From positions 63,710,636 to 63,774,635 of the forward strand of contig OY755236.1 of the NCBI GenBank assembly GCA_963576725.1: DNA of 64,000 bases. Direction: 5' to 3'. The DNA comes from Azorinus chamasolen (taxonomy: Eukaryota; Mollusca; Bivalvia; Cardiida; Solecurtidae). Position numbers and translations under genes: made by a program. The notes below the pieces were generated by a model, which saw only the letters and a list, made by a program, of their open reading frames with translations, searched no databases and was not told where the DNA came from. Shown here piece by piece: positions 51,261-61,635 of this stretch; within the stretch, counting starts at the first letter, position 1, and the number at the start of each line of letters is the position of its first letter.

Positions 51261-51360
51261 AGTATATTAACTGTTTCACTACAATCTCTACCCAGCTACA
51301 GAATATTATCAGATCGCATGTATCACAAGCAAATCAGCGAAATGTAAGAACAATGATGTT

Positions 51361-51450
51361 TAATTGGGTGGCGAAAGTGCATGGTAGCGAAATGACTGTA
51401 GCTAAATGGTCAGGGTAGTGAAACGCTGGGTAGCGAAATGTCTGCAAATT
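51361..51450. mobile_element. Isolated terminal relic of the GTAGCGAAATG element
   Basis: Units GGTAGCGAAATGACTG, AAATGGTCAGGGTAG and GGGTAGCGAAATGTCTG match the right ends of the elements at 38 and 59 kb, with no opposite end nearby. It is either a solo terminus or a very short internally deleted copy. Confidence 0.55.
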
Positions 51451-51554
51451 GCTGTGCCTAGTTCAGTCCATCAGCCAGAAGAAACTGCCCAGTAGCAGGA
51501 CACAACAATCATCAGCAAACAGGTACTTTAACTGTTCCGATGTGACTTTTAACT

Positions 51555-51625
51555 AAAGAACCTGACTCAAACCCAGGATCTCTGGCAAACTTTGCCAGCA
51601 CTACCACTGAGCTAACAAGTGACAG
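51555..51625 (-). mobile_element. tRNA-like SINE head, copy 3
   Basis: Minus strand: GTTAGCTCAGTGGTAGTGCT (A-box) and GAGATCCTGGGTTTGAGTCA (B-box). The spacing fits a tRNA. It differs from copies 1 and 2 in the anticodon arm (GGCAAAGTTTGCCAGAG). Confidence 0.55.
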
Positions 51626-51774
51626 ATGACTTGCTGATACTTAATATGAACCCAAGTAATAGTCAGTTCTACAATTATACTGTTACCAATTCATGATTAA
51701 CTTTTATATAAAACATTTTTAATTTTCATCGGGTACAAAACTATAACAAATAGATAACAACATCATTGCAATTT

Positions 51775-51845
51775 GCCCTACCAGGACTCGAACCCAAGGC
51801 CTGTAGCATACCATGCCAACACTTTACTGCCGAGATACCAAGTCA
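51775..51845 (-). mobile_element. tRNA-like SINE head, copy 4
   Basis: Minus strand: TATCTCGGCAGTAAAGTGTT, GGCATGGTATGC and CCTTGGGTTCGAGTCCTGGT, a tRNA-like layout. Fourth of its kind in under one kilobase. Confidence 0.55.
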
Positions 51846-52309
51846 CATGATCCATACTTATTCATTGTTGACAAGCTACAGCTCTGAACCCTATTAAATT
51901 CAACTCTGTAACATTAGTTGAATTTGCAAAAGGCTAAATAAATTATTATTAAAACAAATTAAAGCACTTACACATTGTTATTCTGAATCATCAACTTAGA
52001 AATTAATATAATATGGACCATGTGAGAAAATAGACATTCATATAGTTCAACTAGTGAATTAGTGTGCAACTTTCTTATTTCAGATCAACAAGCCTGACAC
52101 ACAAAGAGAAGAAAAAGGATAGCTGTCATACAGAAAAATGATGTTGCAAAAACTTGTCACCATCTTTTGAAAAGACAATAGACTTGCATTAGCTTATAGG
52201 GACAGTTTTGGGATGGAGCCACTCTTCAAGAAGCTAGACAGCACTCGGGACCTTTTCATTTGTTAAATTATTTGTGCTAGGTGTAAATATCAATTCAAAA
52301 GGCTAAAAC

Positions 52310-53624
52310 TAGAGATTATTTTTAAGAAAAACATGTCTCCCACCTGCTTCTGTCTCAAAAATGATTGGATGTTTTCCAAAGATTATTTTTGTGGAATTTT
52401 AGGATGTTTTACATGTATATCATTTGCTGTACAATGAAGCTATGATAAGCTCTACAAATGCTAAAATAAATAAAATATGTCATTCTTACATAAGCCAATG
52501 ATGAATTCAAAGAAATCTGGTCTACCGATGTAAACTCTGGACGATATATTATCTGCAAACATGAAATCCGCAAATATAAAATCTGAAGTTGAAACAGAAA
52601 ATATGTTAACCAGATTTAAATGAACACCTTTGAAGGCTTGACATGATATCCAAGGTTGAAATTACTTAACTTGACCGCGACCATAATCCTGACATGCCTT
52701 CTACAATAAGGGTGCATGCTTACCCAATGACATGTGCCTTCTACAATAATGGTGTTTATCTAACTTGATAAAAGAAAATAAACTCAAAAATAATATATTT
52801 TTAGTAAATTGGGTGAAGATCTAGCGGATGAAAACTATTGGTGTTAGGGAACGGCAAAGCTAAAATAGGCATTTCTTATTATTTTCAAGGGGCATAATCC
52901 TGACATACCTGAAGAAATTTAGCTGTTTATCTAACTTGATCAATATCTTATTCCTGTCAAGATTTTCAGGAAGTTTGTACAAGGTCAGACAAAAAATCGT
53001 TGAGTTAGAGAACGGACAATGCTAAAGCAGTCAATTTTCAATGATTCAAGGGCCATAACTCCAAAGACATTATGGCCAATAACATTTTTATGAAGTTCGC
53101 TGGAGACCGGATGAGGACTTTTTTTGATTTAGAGAGCGGACAAAGCTAATAAATCTCACTTTTCAACAATTCAAGGGCCGTAACTCTGAAATACCGCTTT
53201 CAAAATTGCTAGTTATTGAACTTGGCCTAGATGTTATAACAATAAACAGTTTCATAAGGTTTGGTGATGATTAGATGAAAATTTTATGACTTAGAGAGTG
53301 GACAAGGCTAAAACTGCCAATTTTGTAGTATTCAAGAGTCATAACTCTAAAGTGCCTCGTTCTTGCTGGTTATTGAACTTGGCCTATATATTATAGCCAT
53401 AAACATTTTTATAAGGTTTGGTGAAGATTGGATGAGATGTTTCTCACTTACAGAGCAGACAAGGTTAAAAAGAGCCAATTTTGGATAAATTAAGGGCCAT
53501 AACTCTGAAGTTCCTGAAACAATCTTGCTGGATATTGAACTTGGCCTAGATATTATAGCCATAAACATTTTAGAAGGTTTGGTGACGATTGGGTGAGTCT
53601 TTTTAGACTTAGAGTGTGGACAAG
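52310..53624 (+). mobile_element. Satellite-bearing element, about 160-bp unit, no clear right end
   Basis: It opens AACTAGAGATTATTTTTAAG then AACATGTCTCCCACC, like the other members. From about 52640 it carries repeated units with CAAGGGCCATAACTCTGAAG, TATTATAGCCATAAACATTT and TTTGGTGAAGATTGGATGAG. It stops where the LINE relic begins at about 53625, so its right end was lost or replaced. Confidence 0.6.
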
Positions 53625-55140
53625 GCCTCGATTAGCATTGCCAGTTGGGTCTCGCATGACCGACGCTCCCGAAAGCCATGTTGGAGGTCATACATTAATT
53701 TGTTTGTACCCATGTGTCTGACTATGCTGGAAGCAACAATGTGTTCTAGGACCTTGTAGGAAATACACGTCAGGGATACTGGGCAGTAGTTTGCAGCGAG
53801 GGTTTTATCCCCTTTTTCTTCGGTCCGCGCTTTCCAAATAAATCGGCCGAATTTCAAACGGTCCGTGAGAACGATATTGCTTTTTGAAAAGGTTCTCAAA
53901 CTTTGAAAACTGTTCACACGATATTGCTTGTTGAAAATTGTTATGATGAATTATTGTGAAAAGGTATTGATTTTATAAATGTATAGATCTATATTTATTT
54001 AAATATAAATATAGAGCTATATTAAAATGTTATTAATATTTAATGTGGAAATATGATAATAGAAGAAAATAAAAATTAAATAAATATTTGTCTTTTTGTC
54101 CACACTCTGGCCCGTCCTGACAAAACGTCTTACAAGTTGCCTTGTATTTATGTGCTATTGCCTTACCTGATGACACCCTGTCTGTTTGAATTTTTTGTAG
54201 AGTTTGTCTCTTTTATGAATGGCTCATCGTATGCTCTGAGTGATCCATGGGAGTGAATTTTTACCTCTTACTCTCTTAGATGGTACACATTCAGTAATGT
54301 TCTTCTCCAGATTTACAGTGAAGTCATCCCAGAGCTGTTGGACAGACTTGCAAGGAAGCAAGGAACTTTTCCCTAAAGTCTTCCATTCTAACTTTCCAGA
54401 GGCCCCAGTCAGCCTTCTTAAAAGTAATTGTATGTTTCTAGGTTTAGATTTCTGGAGTTTTGCCTTCATATTGACTTTTGCACAGACAATGTCATGGTCG
54501 CTTAGGCCAGGCAGAACAAAGACGTTTTGGACTAGCGAGCCATTTGTAGTAAGGAGAAGATCAGTATGCTCTCTCTTAGTGGGATCAGAAACTATCTGGA
54601 TTAGGACGAAGTCACCTAGAATCTGTGTAAACTGTTCGTAGATGCCACAATTGGAGATATTTGGATTGCTTACTGGGACTCCATTTTTCCATGTAAGGCC
54701 AGTAGTGTATCTTTATGTTTCCTTACAGATTCTAATGACTTTTGGAATTCAAGAAGACTTTCTTCATTGTTTTCATGAGGGCGATAATACGCAGCCAAGA
54801 ATAGTGGTTGGGTGCCAGTAACCTCAATTTTTACCCACACTATTTCACAATTGGTGGTGAACTGTGGCTGTTTGGTGCATAGCAATTTATCGCTTATGAG
54901 AATAAACACCCCACCACTCCTCTTACCTGCTGTATTTCTGTCTGCCCGATGAACTGAGTACCCATCTGGTAGAAACTCTCCATCGAGAATATTTGGTGCG
55001 AGCTATGTTTCAGTGACTATCAGTATGTCAGGTTTTTGTGTTTCAACTAGTGATTTGAATACTCCAATTTTGTTCATTATAGATCTAAAATTTACATTCA
55101 TGATTTTTAATAGATGAGGCTTATTTTTATGACCATAGCT
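53625..55140 (-). mobile_element. Second decayed LINE: endonuclease and start of RT
   Basis: On the minus strand from about 55100 downward the frame reads MNVNFRSIMNKIGVFKSLVE and KPDILIVTET, the start of an APE-type endonuclease. An in-frame TAG stands where Trp is expected. GVFILISDKLL and YYRPHE follow at 54909-54670. RT-leader sequence follows at 54469-54224, and RT blocks LAANYCPVSLTCISYKVLEH and HGFRERRSCETQL end at about 53625. Frames shift several times and an AT-rich insert lies at about 53930-54110. The 3' half of RT is missing, so it is truncated at the end opposite to the first LINE. It belongs to a different lineage from the copy at 24-25 kb. Confidence 0.75.
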
Positions 55141-55277
55141 CTGCTTTTGTTTGATTGTTGTTGAAGTGTAACATGGCTGTGTATCGTCATGATCAAGTTC
55201 AGTATTGTAACTGGACAGATCTGAGAAGGATCGAGCAGGTGCAACGGACAGGCTGAAGTAATTCTAAGGGAGGAAAA

Positions 55278-55365
55278 GTTACTGGCCTCTACCGGGATTC
55301 GAACTCCGGACTCCTGGATAATAGTCTGACACTCTAACCACGTCGCTAAAGGGTTAACCCAACAG
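55278..55365 (-). mobile_element. tRNA-like sequence, copy 5
   Basis: Minus strand: AGCGACGTGGTTAGAGTGTC, AGACTATTATCCAGGAGTCC and GGAGTTCGAATCCCGGTAGA. A- and B-boxes are clear, and the B-box GTTCGAATCCC is canonical. It lies between the LINE relic and the GGGGGTATAA edge at 55485. Confidence 0.55.
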
Positions 55366-55713
55366 CAAGGCTGTTGGAGATGCCTTATATAGGCCGATCA
55401 CTACAAGGCAGACAGACGGACCAACCAACACACTTACTCTTATATATACCCCCTCTCAAACTTCGATTGTGGGGGTATAAACATGTTAAAAAACATGTCA
55501 TACGGTAGACTGGAATAAGACAAAATCAGGTAAACCATTGGCTAGAATACATAGTTTTCTTGATAATAACGAATATGTTCACATAACATTGTTTGGTCAT
55601 TTTACGACTAGGTTATAAACCGTTTAAATTATATTCAAATATATGCGGAATTCAACAGTATGCATTCAATGTTAAAACACTGCTAATTTGATTTATTTTA
55701 CCTAAATCCTTAC

Positions 55714-55835
55714 CTTTATGCAACGTCAAGAACGAAAATCAACACATCCAAGACATGAGAGACCAAATGTTAAAGCGTTGCTTGGAAACACAACACTTCC
55801 GGTTATCCCACTTCTCGTTAGACTGGTATAGTATT
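55714..55835 (-). promoter_or_regulatory. Probable 5' UTR exon and promoter end of the EF-hand gene
   Basis: A near-perfect donor, AAAG|GTAAGG, lies at 55714 on the minus strand, about 4.9 kb above the first coding exon, which itself begins with an acceptor. The exon is non-coding apart from a short upstream ATG frame that stops early. Its upper limit and the transcription start are guesses; no clear TATA box is seen. Confidence 0.45.
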
Positions 55836-55849
55836 GTTTGATCGTTTCG

Positions 55850-56520
55850 GCCCCAGTATATTATTCATCTGAATATTTTTTGTCAAGCACTACATATAAA
55901 TCCAATTACAAGTCTGAACCTATCTAGATGCTGGTGTTCATGTCTCACAGCGTTACAAATGTGGTTGCAGCGGTGAAAATTCAATGTAATAACAATTGTC
56001 CTGGTCGTCATTTCTCAAGAGTATTCTTAAAACGTTTTGGGCACTACATTTTGCTGCTGATAAACAATTAAATAACTAAATTAATTAATTAATTAATTAA
56101 TAAACAAATTTATTTATTCATTTATTTATTTATTTATTTGTTCTGCATGACTCATATTTTTTACTTTTATCTCATCTAACAAGCATACTGAGATAATTGC
56201 TGAATCAAAACATGTTCCACACTGTGACAAAATGCATGTTAATATGGCAATTATGAAAAGTTACACATGAGTCCATGACCACAGTTAAATAGTGCACGGG
56301 CCATTATTGAAAGTTTGAAAATAAGTTTAAATGATCTGTGATATGTTTCAACTGGAACTAAAGTCAAACATAATATGAAACTATGTAACATTCAGACTTA
56401 TGTCCATACTACCATTAAGTAAATACATGTATTTACTTCGTGATACTACAGGCAAAAGTCTGGAAACCTAAATAATGTTGATAAGTTCGAGGGTAAAGTA
56501 TTTGGTATAAATTAGTGTCA
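55850..56520. other. Upstream flank of the EF-hand gene, microsatellite only
   Basis: No gene seen. A (TTAA)n run at about 56075-56101 is followed by an (ATTT)n run to about 56140. Confidence 0.45.
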
Positions 56521-56532
56521 ACCAGGGCAACA

Positions 56533-56590
56533 GTCAGACCAGAGACATAAACATAGAACTTTACATGTATGTATGTCTCTGGTCAGACTC
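56533..56590. repeat. Small hairpin GTCAGACCAGAGACATA
   Basis: GTCAGACCAGAGACATAAAC and TATGTATGTCTCTGGTCAGAC face each other around a TTACATG-containing loop; arms of about 17 bases. Confidence 0.55.
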
Positions 56591-56739
56591 ATATAACTCA
56601 TTTCTATGTAATTAGTACTCATTTTTTCAGCTCAACGTATGGAAATTTAAAAAAATATATATCAAAAACTAACTATGCTGGAAAAGTTAGAGTGGGAGAA
56701 TTACACCCAATTGAAACACTATGTGTAATAAAAGAAAAT

Positions 56740-57065
56740 GTGTCCATGGGACATGGATGCGCCCGCCGGCAAACAGGAATGTGAACGACATACCTGAAAA
56801 GGAAAGACACGGTACAACGCACTATGATTATGCTTCAGACCAAATCATTGCAGCTTACACAAGCGAAGAAATCTTTGAAGAAAATATTTGTCATTAAATA
56901 ATCATCAAAATTCAATCAAAGTGTCGGCAAACAGGAAGTAGAGGGACGACAGACATATCTGAAAGGGGAGACACGTTACAACTCACTATGATAATGCTTC
57001 AGACCAAATATCAAATCATTCCACCTTACACAAGCCAAGAAATCCTTGGCGAAAATTTCGGACAT
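56740..57065 (+). repeat. Two tandem units of an unnamed satellite
   Basis: GGCAAACAGGAATGTGAACG ... AAATCTTTGAAGAAAATATT is followed by GGCAAACAGGAAGTAGAGGG ... AAATCCTTGGCGAAAATTTC, about 165 bases apart. The second runs into TTAATGCCCCC, an end motif like that at 2310-2585. Confidence 0.5.
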
Positions 57066-57109
57066 AAAGTTAATGCCCCCTTCTTATGTATTTTCAAAGA
57101 TATATAATA

Positions 57110-57415
57110 AAAAGTTCGTCTGTCCGCATTTTAATTTGTACACGCTGTTTCTCCGACACCTTTGATCGGATTTTCATGAAACTTCATAGGATTGATCAGC
57201 ACCATGTCTAGTTGTGCATATCAAATTCCCGTTCCAGTTTCATGATTTTCTGCAGAGTTATTGGTCTTTGCCTTTTTACATGGAAAATACTGTCTGCGCA
57301 GTTATTCCAAATTAAACCTTAATTTGATCAGATTTTCATAAAGCTGCACAGGGTTGATCAGCACCATGTATATCTTATTCCTGTCCCGGTTCGATGATAG
57401 TGTGTCAACGCACTC
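57110..57415 (+). repeat. Two tandem units (AGGATTGATCAGCACCATGT type)
   Basis: GGATTTTCATGAAACTTCAT / AGGATTGATCAGCACCATGT / CCCGTTCCAGTTTCATGATT is followed by a diverged second unit with CAGATTTTCATAAAGCTGCA / GGGTTGATCAGCACCATGTA. A GTTCGTCTGTCCGC edge marks the left. Probably part of the same kind of satellite-bearing element. Confidence 0.45.
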
Positions 57416-57665
57416 AGATTATAAAAAACAAAACTTGAATGCAACATTCTATGCGCAGTGCCAGTACGTCCCATAATTTTGACCCAGACTCATCAGACTT
57501 GGGTACATTCGTTTAATATACAACACTGCACATAAAATATTGCCGGAAAATTGGGTAACAGAACAGATCAATTTGAAGTTCATGCATATAAACTAAGCAA
57601 TACAAATACATAACTGTTATATACGCGCACTATGCAACCCCTCCAGTCAAACACTATTCGACCCG

Positions 57666-58160
57666 CTATGGCAATGAGGGAGTACACAGCGTATCATATT
57701 TTAATAGAGTTGTAATTGGGTATATCCAAAGTTTAATTACAGAATAAAATGTCTTATTATGGGAACCCAAAAAGCCAAGCCAAAGTAGAGCTAAAGAAGG
57801 TATCCCGTATACTGTTCCTGCAACATATCCCACCGGCTGCAATGGCAAAGGAATCACATCGGACAAATCGAGACTGACTGAGACACGCGATGCTGCATTA
57901 GACCGTACAGGCTTAATTTGCCCGCTGCCCATATATTACACGACCCAGTTCACTGGTAAGCAAAAATACGGAAACTGGGTCAGCTTAACAGGAATCCCTG
58001 GCACTGGTTAAGGGCAGGGTAGCAAGTCATGCCAGCAAGACTCCCAATGTACCAGCGCGGAATTATACCGTAGAGGGATGCCCTGTTCCACTACGGTGCT
58101 CCCTCCGGCATTGGAACTGGAGTTACCAGAGGTACCAAGCATATAGGGATGCCCCGTTTG
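57666..58160. other. Unassigned stretch with an 88-codon frame
   Basis: On the minus strand 57932-57666 is open for 88 codons, with a hydrophobic run (SLALLWLGFLGS). No start context, splice sites or family resemblance support a gene. Mirrored GACCCAGTTCACTGG / ACTGGGTCAGC at 57943-57986 suggests repeat-derived DNA. Confidence 0.3.
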
Positions 58161-58999
58161 ACAAGGTTTACGGACGTTTCGCTACACAGCGTTTCGCTAC
58201 CCTGACCATTTCGCTACCCTGACCATTTCGCTACAGTCATTTCGCACCTTTACGGGAAGTCATTTCGCTACCCAGTCACCCAATTAATTATAATTATTCA
58301 CAGATTTAATTGATTTGGACGATAACAGTTTAACAGATGAAAAAGATATCTTTTCCAATTTGAAATACCGAGCGTAGCAGCATAGGCAAACAGTTTGGAT
58401 CCGAATGAAACGTTCACAGTAAATTAGTTAATTCGCATATAAGATATATAGCTGTTTGGAAATATGTTCAACGTAAGTATATCACAAAATTAAAAATTAA
58501 GAGAATATTTGAAATTTTAGAGCAGGTAAATGGTTAACAGACCTTAAAGTAATTGTGCATAAGTAATGATCGCGTTTTCAACTTTTCATGTGATCGTAAT
58601 ACACTGTACATATCAAAGATTCAACATTTTTCTAGTCTGAACTATTTAGTATTTTTATCATTTATAATTAACAAAATGCATTGGCGTTTGTCTTACAGTG
58701 AAACATATATATTTTAATTCCCACTAGCAGTATTTACAAGCCAATGTTATCGCCTTATCGGCGGTACCTGTGATCTCTGAGTGGACAATATGGATTGGCA
58801 CGTGTAATTACGAAAGCAGCGGGTGACTTAATTCAATCAGCAATATCACAGAGGCAGCGATAATGACACGTGTATAATATATATATTTAATCTTTTAAAA
58901 CCTGATATTTTTGTTGTGATTATCATCATGTTTTAATATTACTATTATCATTATGTATTTCACAAAGCCGATAATATTTCTTATCGCTTAAACTTTTAT

Positions 59000-59252
59000 T
59001 TATTAACCCTTTCCCTCATATAAACGTGTTTTCACGCATTTGCAAACAGAGAAGACCCAGATCAGACGGCTCCTAGAGGAGCCGTCTGATCAGGGTCTGC
59101 TCTGTTTGCTAATAGAATTTGAAAGCTCGGTTTCTTTACTTTCCAAATTGGGTACATTGTCCCACCTTGCATATTTCCTTATAAGAATTTTCTCCATGAA
59201 TATTCATTAGGTATCAAAATTAGGGCTAAATATAGAACAGGGGAAGGGTTAA
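59000..59252 (+). mobile_element. Family B MITE, best preserved copy
   Basis: TTAACCCTTTCCCTCATATA to ACAGGGGAAGGGTTAA with both TTAA. The core GACGGCTCCTAGAGGAGCCGTC is a perfect palindrome inside ACCCAGATCA / TGATCAGGGT arms. It sits inside TIR element copy 2. Confidence 0.75.
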
Positions 59253-59346
59253 GCTACCATCTCACTGTATTCGTATACACTATACATTAACAAAACAAAA
59301 CTTGATTTAAGTACATTTATCATTCATTTAACACTTTGGTTACTAT

Positions 59347-59571
59347 AGTAAAACCCCGCTAATGCTACCACCTCAAAGAGGTATAATTATGGGTGATAGA
59401 TGCAGATCGTAGATGTAGACAGTAGCTTAATGCTGGACAAAAGTAATGCAGAAATGACATACATGGGCTTTCTGGATTACTTTTGTCCTGCATTAAGAAG
59501 CCACCTGCTTTTAAAGACGCCCATATTTATTCATTGAGTGTTCACTTTAGATGGGGTTTACTGTACATTGA
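59347..59571. mobile_element. Family D element, full length
   Basis: ACTATAGTAAAACCCCGCTA / GATGGGGTTTACTGTAC ends, and AGTAGCTTAATGCTGGACAA / TTGTCCTGCATTAAGAAGCC inner arms. Also nested in TIR element copy 2. Confidence 0.6.
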
Positions 59572-59964
59572 CGAGTAAGACCTGCCAAACAACGGCCAAA
59601 CAACGGCGAAAGACCCATCATTCATCCTCTGACATAACACTTTATTTTTCTTTTTGGTATCTGAATATAAATATTTATTATATGTTAATAAATTCGACTC
59701 TCAAATCACTAACCACCCGCAACAATATTGGTTTTCCTAATAAATTCGGCAGGTAGCGAAACGTACAGGTAGCGAAATGGTCAGGGTAGCGAAATGACTT
59801 CTCGGTGGGTAGCGAAATGACTGTAGCGAAATGGTATGGGTAGCGAAATGTCTGACAACCTTTGACAACAGCACTCCCTCGGCCACCGCAACATCTGGAC
59901 AGCGGAATCCCGCTGACACAACACCCGCACGTTCAACAGCAAGGGGATTCCCTAGAAGTCCATA

Positions 59965-60178
59965 AAACTATCTACATGTTTTATTTGAACCTTAAACCAC
60001 TCCGAAAAACAAGAAAAACACGACCCGAAAAAAATTTTCCTATCGGGTCTATATTATATATATATGTATTGACCTATATATGTATCACTACATATATAGA
60101 CCCGATAGGAAAAACATTTCCGGGTCGCGTTTTTCTTTTTTTTTCGGAGTGGTTTAAGGTTCAAATAGATAGTTTTAG
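59965..60178. repeat. Long foldback with 80-base arms and TA-rich loop
   Basis: AACTATCTACATGTTTTATT / AATAGATAGTTTT outer arms, TTGAACCTTAAACCACTCCG / CGGAGTGGTTTAAGGTTCAA, AAAACACGACCCG / CGGGTCGCGTTTTT and CCTATCGGGTCTATATTATA / ATATATAGACCCGATAGG inside. The loop is TATATA-rich. Not seen elsewhere in the window. Confidence 0.68.
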
Positions 60179-60224
60179 GCTAGTTAAACATACTTCGATC
60201 ACAATTTTATTTTATTTTTTTTAT

Positions 60225-60405
60225 ATTCTTTTTTTTTTTTTTTGGTGGGGGGGGTCCATGGGTGAGTCCAAGCATGCTTCGGGCACCTTTGGTTGTGCAT
60301 ATGTTATTTCTGTTCCATTTCGATACCTGCACAGTTATGGGATTTAAAAATTTTAAATGGAATTTTTTGTCCCGCGGAGGCGGGGTGAGGGAGGGGGGGG
60401 GGGAA
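60225..60405. repeat. T- and G-homopolymer patch
   Basis: A run of about 16 T then GGTGGGGGGGGTCC (60228-60257), and GGAGGCGGGGTGAGGGAGGG with further G (60375-60402). Frames read through here are low-complexity artefacts. Confidence 0.5.
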
Positions 60406-60464
60406 CATCAGTTCTAGTCTTAACTGCTATAACAATTATAGTTTCCCTGGGTGTTGTTATGGTT

Positions 60465-60562
60465 TATTCCCATTTCGTCTACTTCCCATTTCGTCTACTG
60501 GAATTCATTCCCATTTCGTCTATTCTAAAATTGTACCCTGTTCCCATTTCGTCTACTGTTGT
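60465..60562. repeat. Tandem CCCATTTCGTCTAC motif array (element end?)
   Basis: Four copies of CCCATTTCGTCTA[CT] occur within about 95 bases, the first two directly adjacent. The outer edge reads GGTTTATTCCCATTTCGTC. A diverged inverse copy of the same edge occurs at 42080-42120 (GTAGATGAAATGG ... GGGAGTAAACC). It looks like one end of a TIR element with tandem-motif termini; the partner end was not found here. Confidence 0.5.
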
Positions 60563-60737
60563 AATTAAGTTATATTTACTCAGTTATTTTATTAATTTCG
60601 TACAAGATTCAGACATTTTAGGACTTTTTAATGTGTTGTCATAATTTTTTATACTTTATTTTAATATTTAAAATGCTTTTTGGGGCAGCAGACTTAATCC
60701 ACAGTAGTATTTTGACACATATCACTGTTAGGGGACA

Positions 60738-60850
60738 ATTGCATAATCATGTTTTCTTAAGAATTACCATGAATTATAGCAGTTGGGCAATGCATAATCA
60801 TGTTTTCACAGTTTTCTTAAGCATTACCATGAGTTACATCAGTTGGGGTT
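60738..60850 (+). repeat. About 56-bp tandem duplication
   Basis: TGCATAATCATGTTTTCTTA ... AGCAGTTGGGCAA is followed by TGCATAATCATGTTTTCACA ... ATCAGTTGGGG, with an 8-base CACAGTTT insert in the second copy. Confidence 0.58.
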
Positions 60851-61343
60851 TGACCCAGATCAAAAGTTTAGATGATGGTCATTTTCCCTGATTGACTGGA
60901 GTGGTTTCTTGGTGTGTGTTTTTTAAATTGCATTTTGCTTGCTTAAGTTAAATCTTAAAACTCCTACAGAACCCTGTTTTGGGTTTTGATCCAGATCAAT
61001 AGTTTGGGTCAAGATAAACCAAAGCATTACAACTTGGTGTCAAATGCCTGAATTTGCGTGATGTGAAGATAATATAATATTGATCAAAGACATAAAAATA
61101 TAAAAATATAAGTTTATATATATATAACACATATCGTGGCCTCATTTCCGGCAGTAAAATTTTAGTGGTTACGAAATGGCAACGTGGCGATATAATTAGA
61201 TAACGTCGAATCGCAGTCTACGAAATAAACCAATGAAATTCAGTCAGAGCCAACACCACCAGGCGTGCGGAAAGAAGGAACAAAGTAGCTCACAAAAAAA
61301 GTTTTAAGTTTTAATAATAGCTCTTATTTCAATTGATCAAATC

Positions 61344-61432
61344 ATGTCAAACGACATCCAAGAAAGCATGGACACTGAACAGAAGGATGGAGACCAAACA
61401 AACGGTGAAAATCAAGATAACGAAGACGAAAG
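61344..61432 (+). CDS. Possible first coding exon of an unidentified plus-strand gene
   Basis: An ATG at 61344 opens 29 codons plus AG before a donor-like AG|GTAAATC; read straight through, the frame stops at once (TAA). The peptide begins MSNDIQESMDTEQKDGDQT and is very acidic and Gln/Asn-rich, like the disordered N-termini of some nuclear or RNA-binding proteins. A CCAAT-like AACCAATGAAATT lies about 115 bases upstream. No downstream exon is recognised before the window end, so the hAT-like gene would sit in its first intron on the other strand. It may also be chance. Confidence 0.35.
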
Positions 61433-61635
61433 GTAAATCATTGGAAAACTGGAACAAAGAATGCGATCAATAATTTATGCTAAGGAAACTTTTGTTTGTT
61501 AAAGCATGTTTCACAGTATATGTTGAAAATCGTTTTTTAGCATGTGGAATTATTGAAAACTCAAAAGGCAACGTATTTAAATGTCTTGATTTGAATATAA
61601 CTGATTTTTTTTTCTCAATATATCCTGGATATATT

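Larger units (their letters stand above)
58167..59858. mobile_element. TIR element with GTAGCGAAATG-type tandem ends (copy 2)
   Basis: The left end TTTACGGACGTTTCGCTAC is followed by two or three CCCTGACCATTTCGCTAC units; the right end at 59750-59858 has the inverted units. The interior from 58270 to 58960 matches 34940-35890 (CAATTAATTATAATTATTC..., GGCAAACAGTTTGGATC, CAATCAGCAATATCACAGAG), and 59660-59750 matches 38590-38690. Later nested guests are a family B MITE (59000-59252) and a family D element (59347-59571). Non-autonomous as seen. Confidence 0.72.

Noticed and set aside
54240..54641. 133-codon plus-strand frame
   Set aside because: It is the antisense shadow of the LINE endonuclease/RT-leader region, which is coding-like on the minus strand.
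57666..57932. Membrane-protein exon on the minus strand
   Set aside because: One hydrophobic run and an open frame only; no splice signals, start context or family match, and mirrored repeats lie beside it.
59862..60644. Two plus-strand frames of 161 and 95 codons
   Set aside because: They run through the long foldback, poly-T and poly-G patches and the motif array; composition is low-complexity and no domain is visible.
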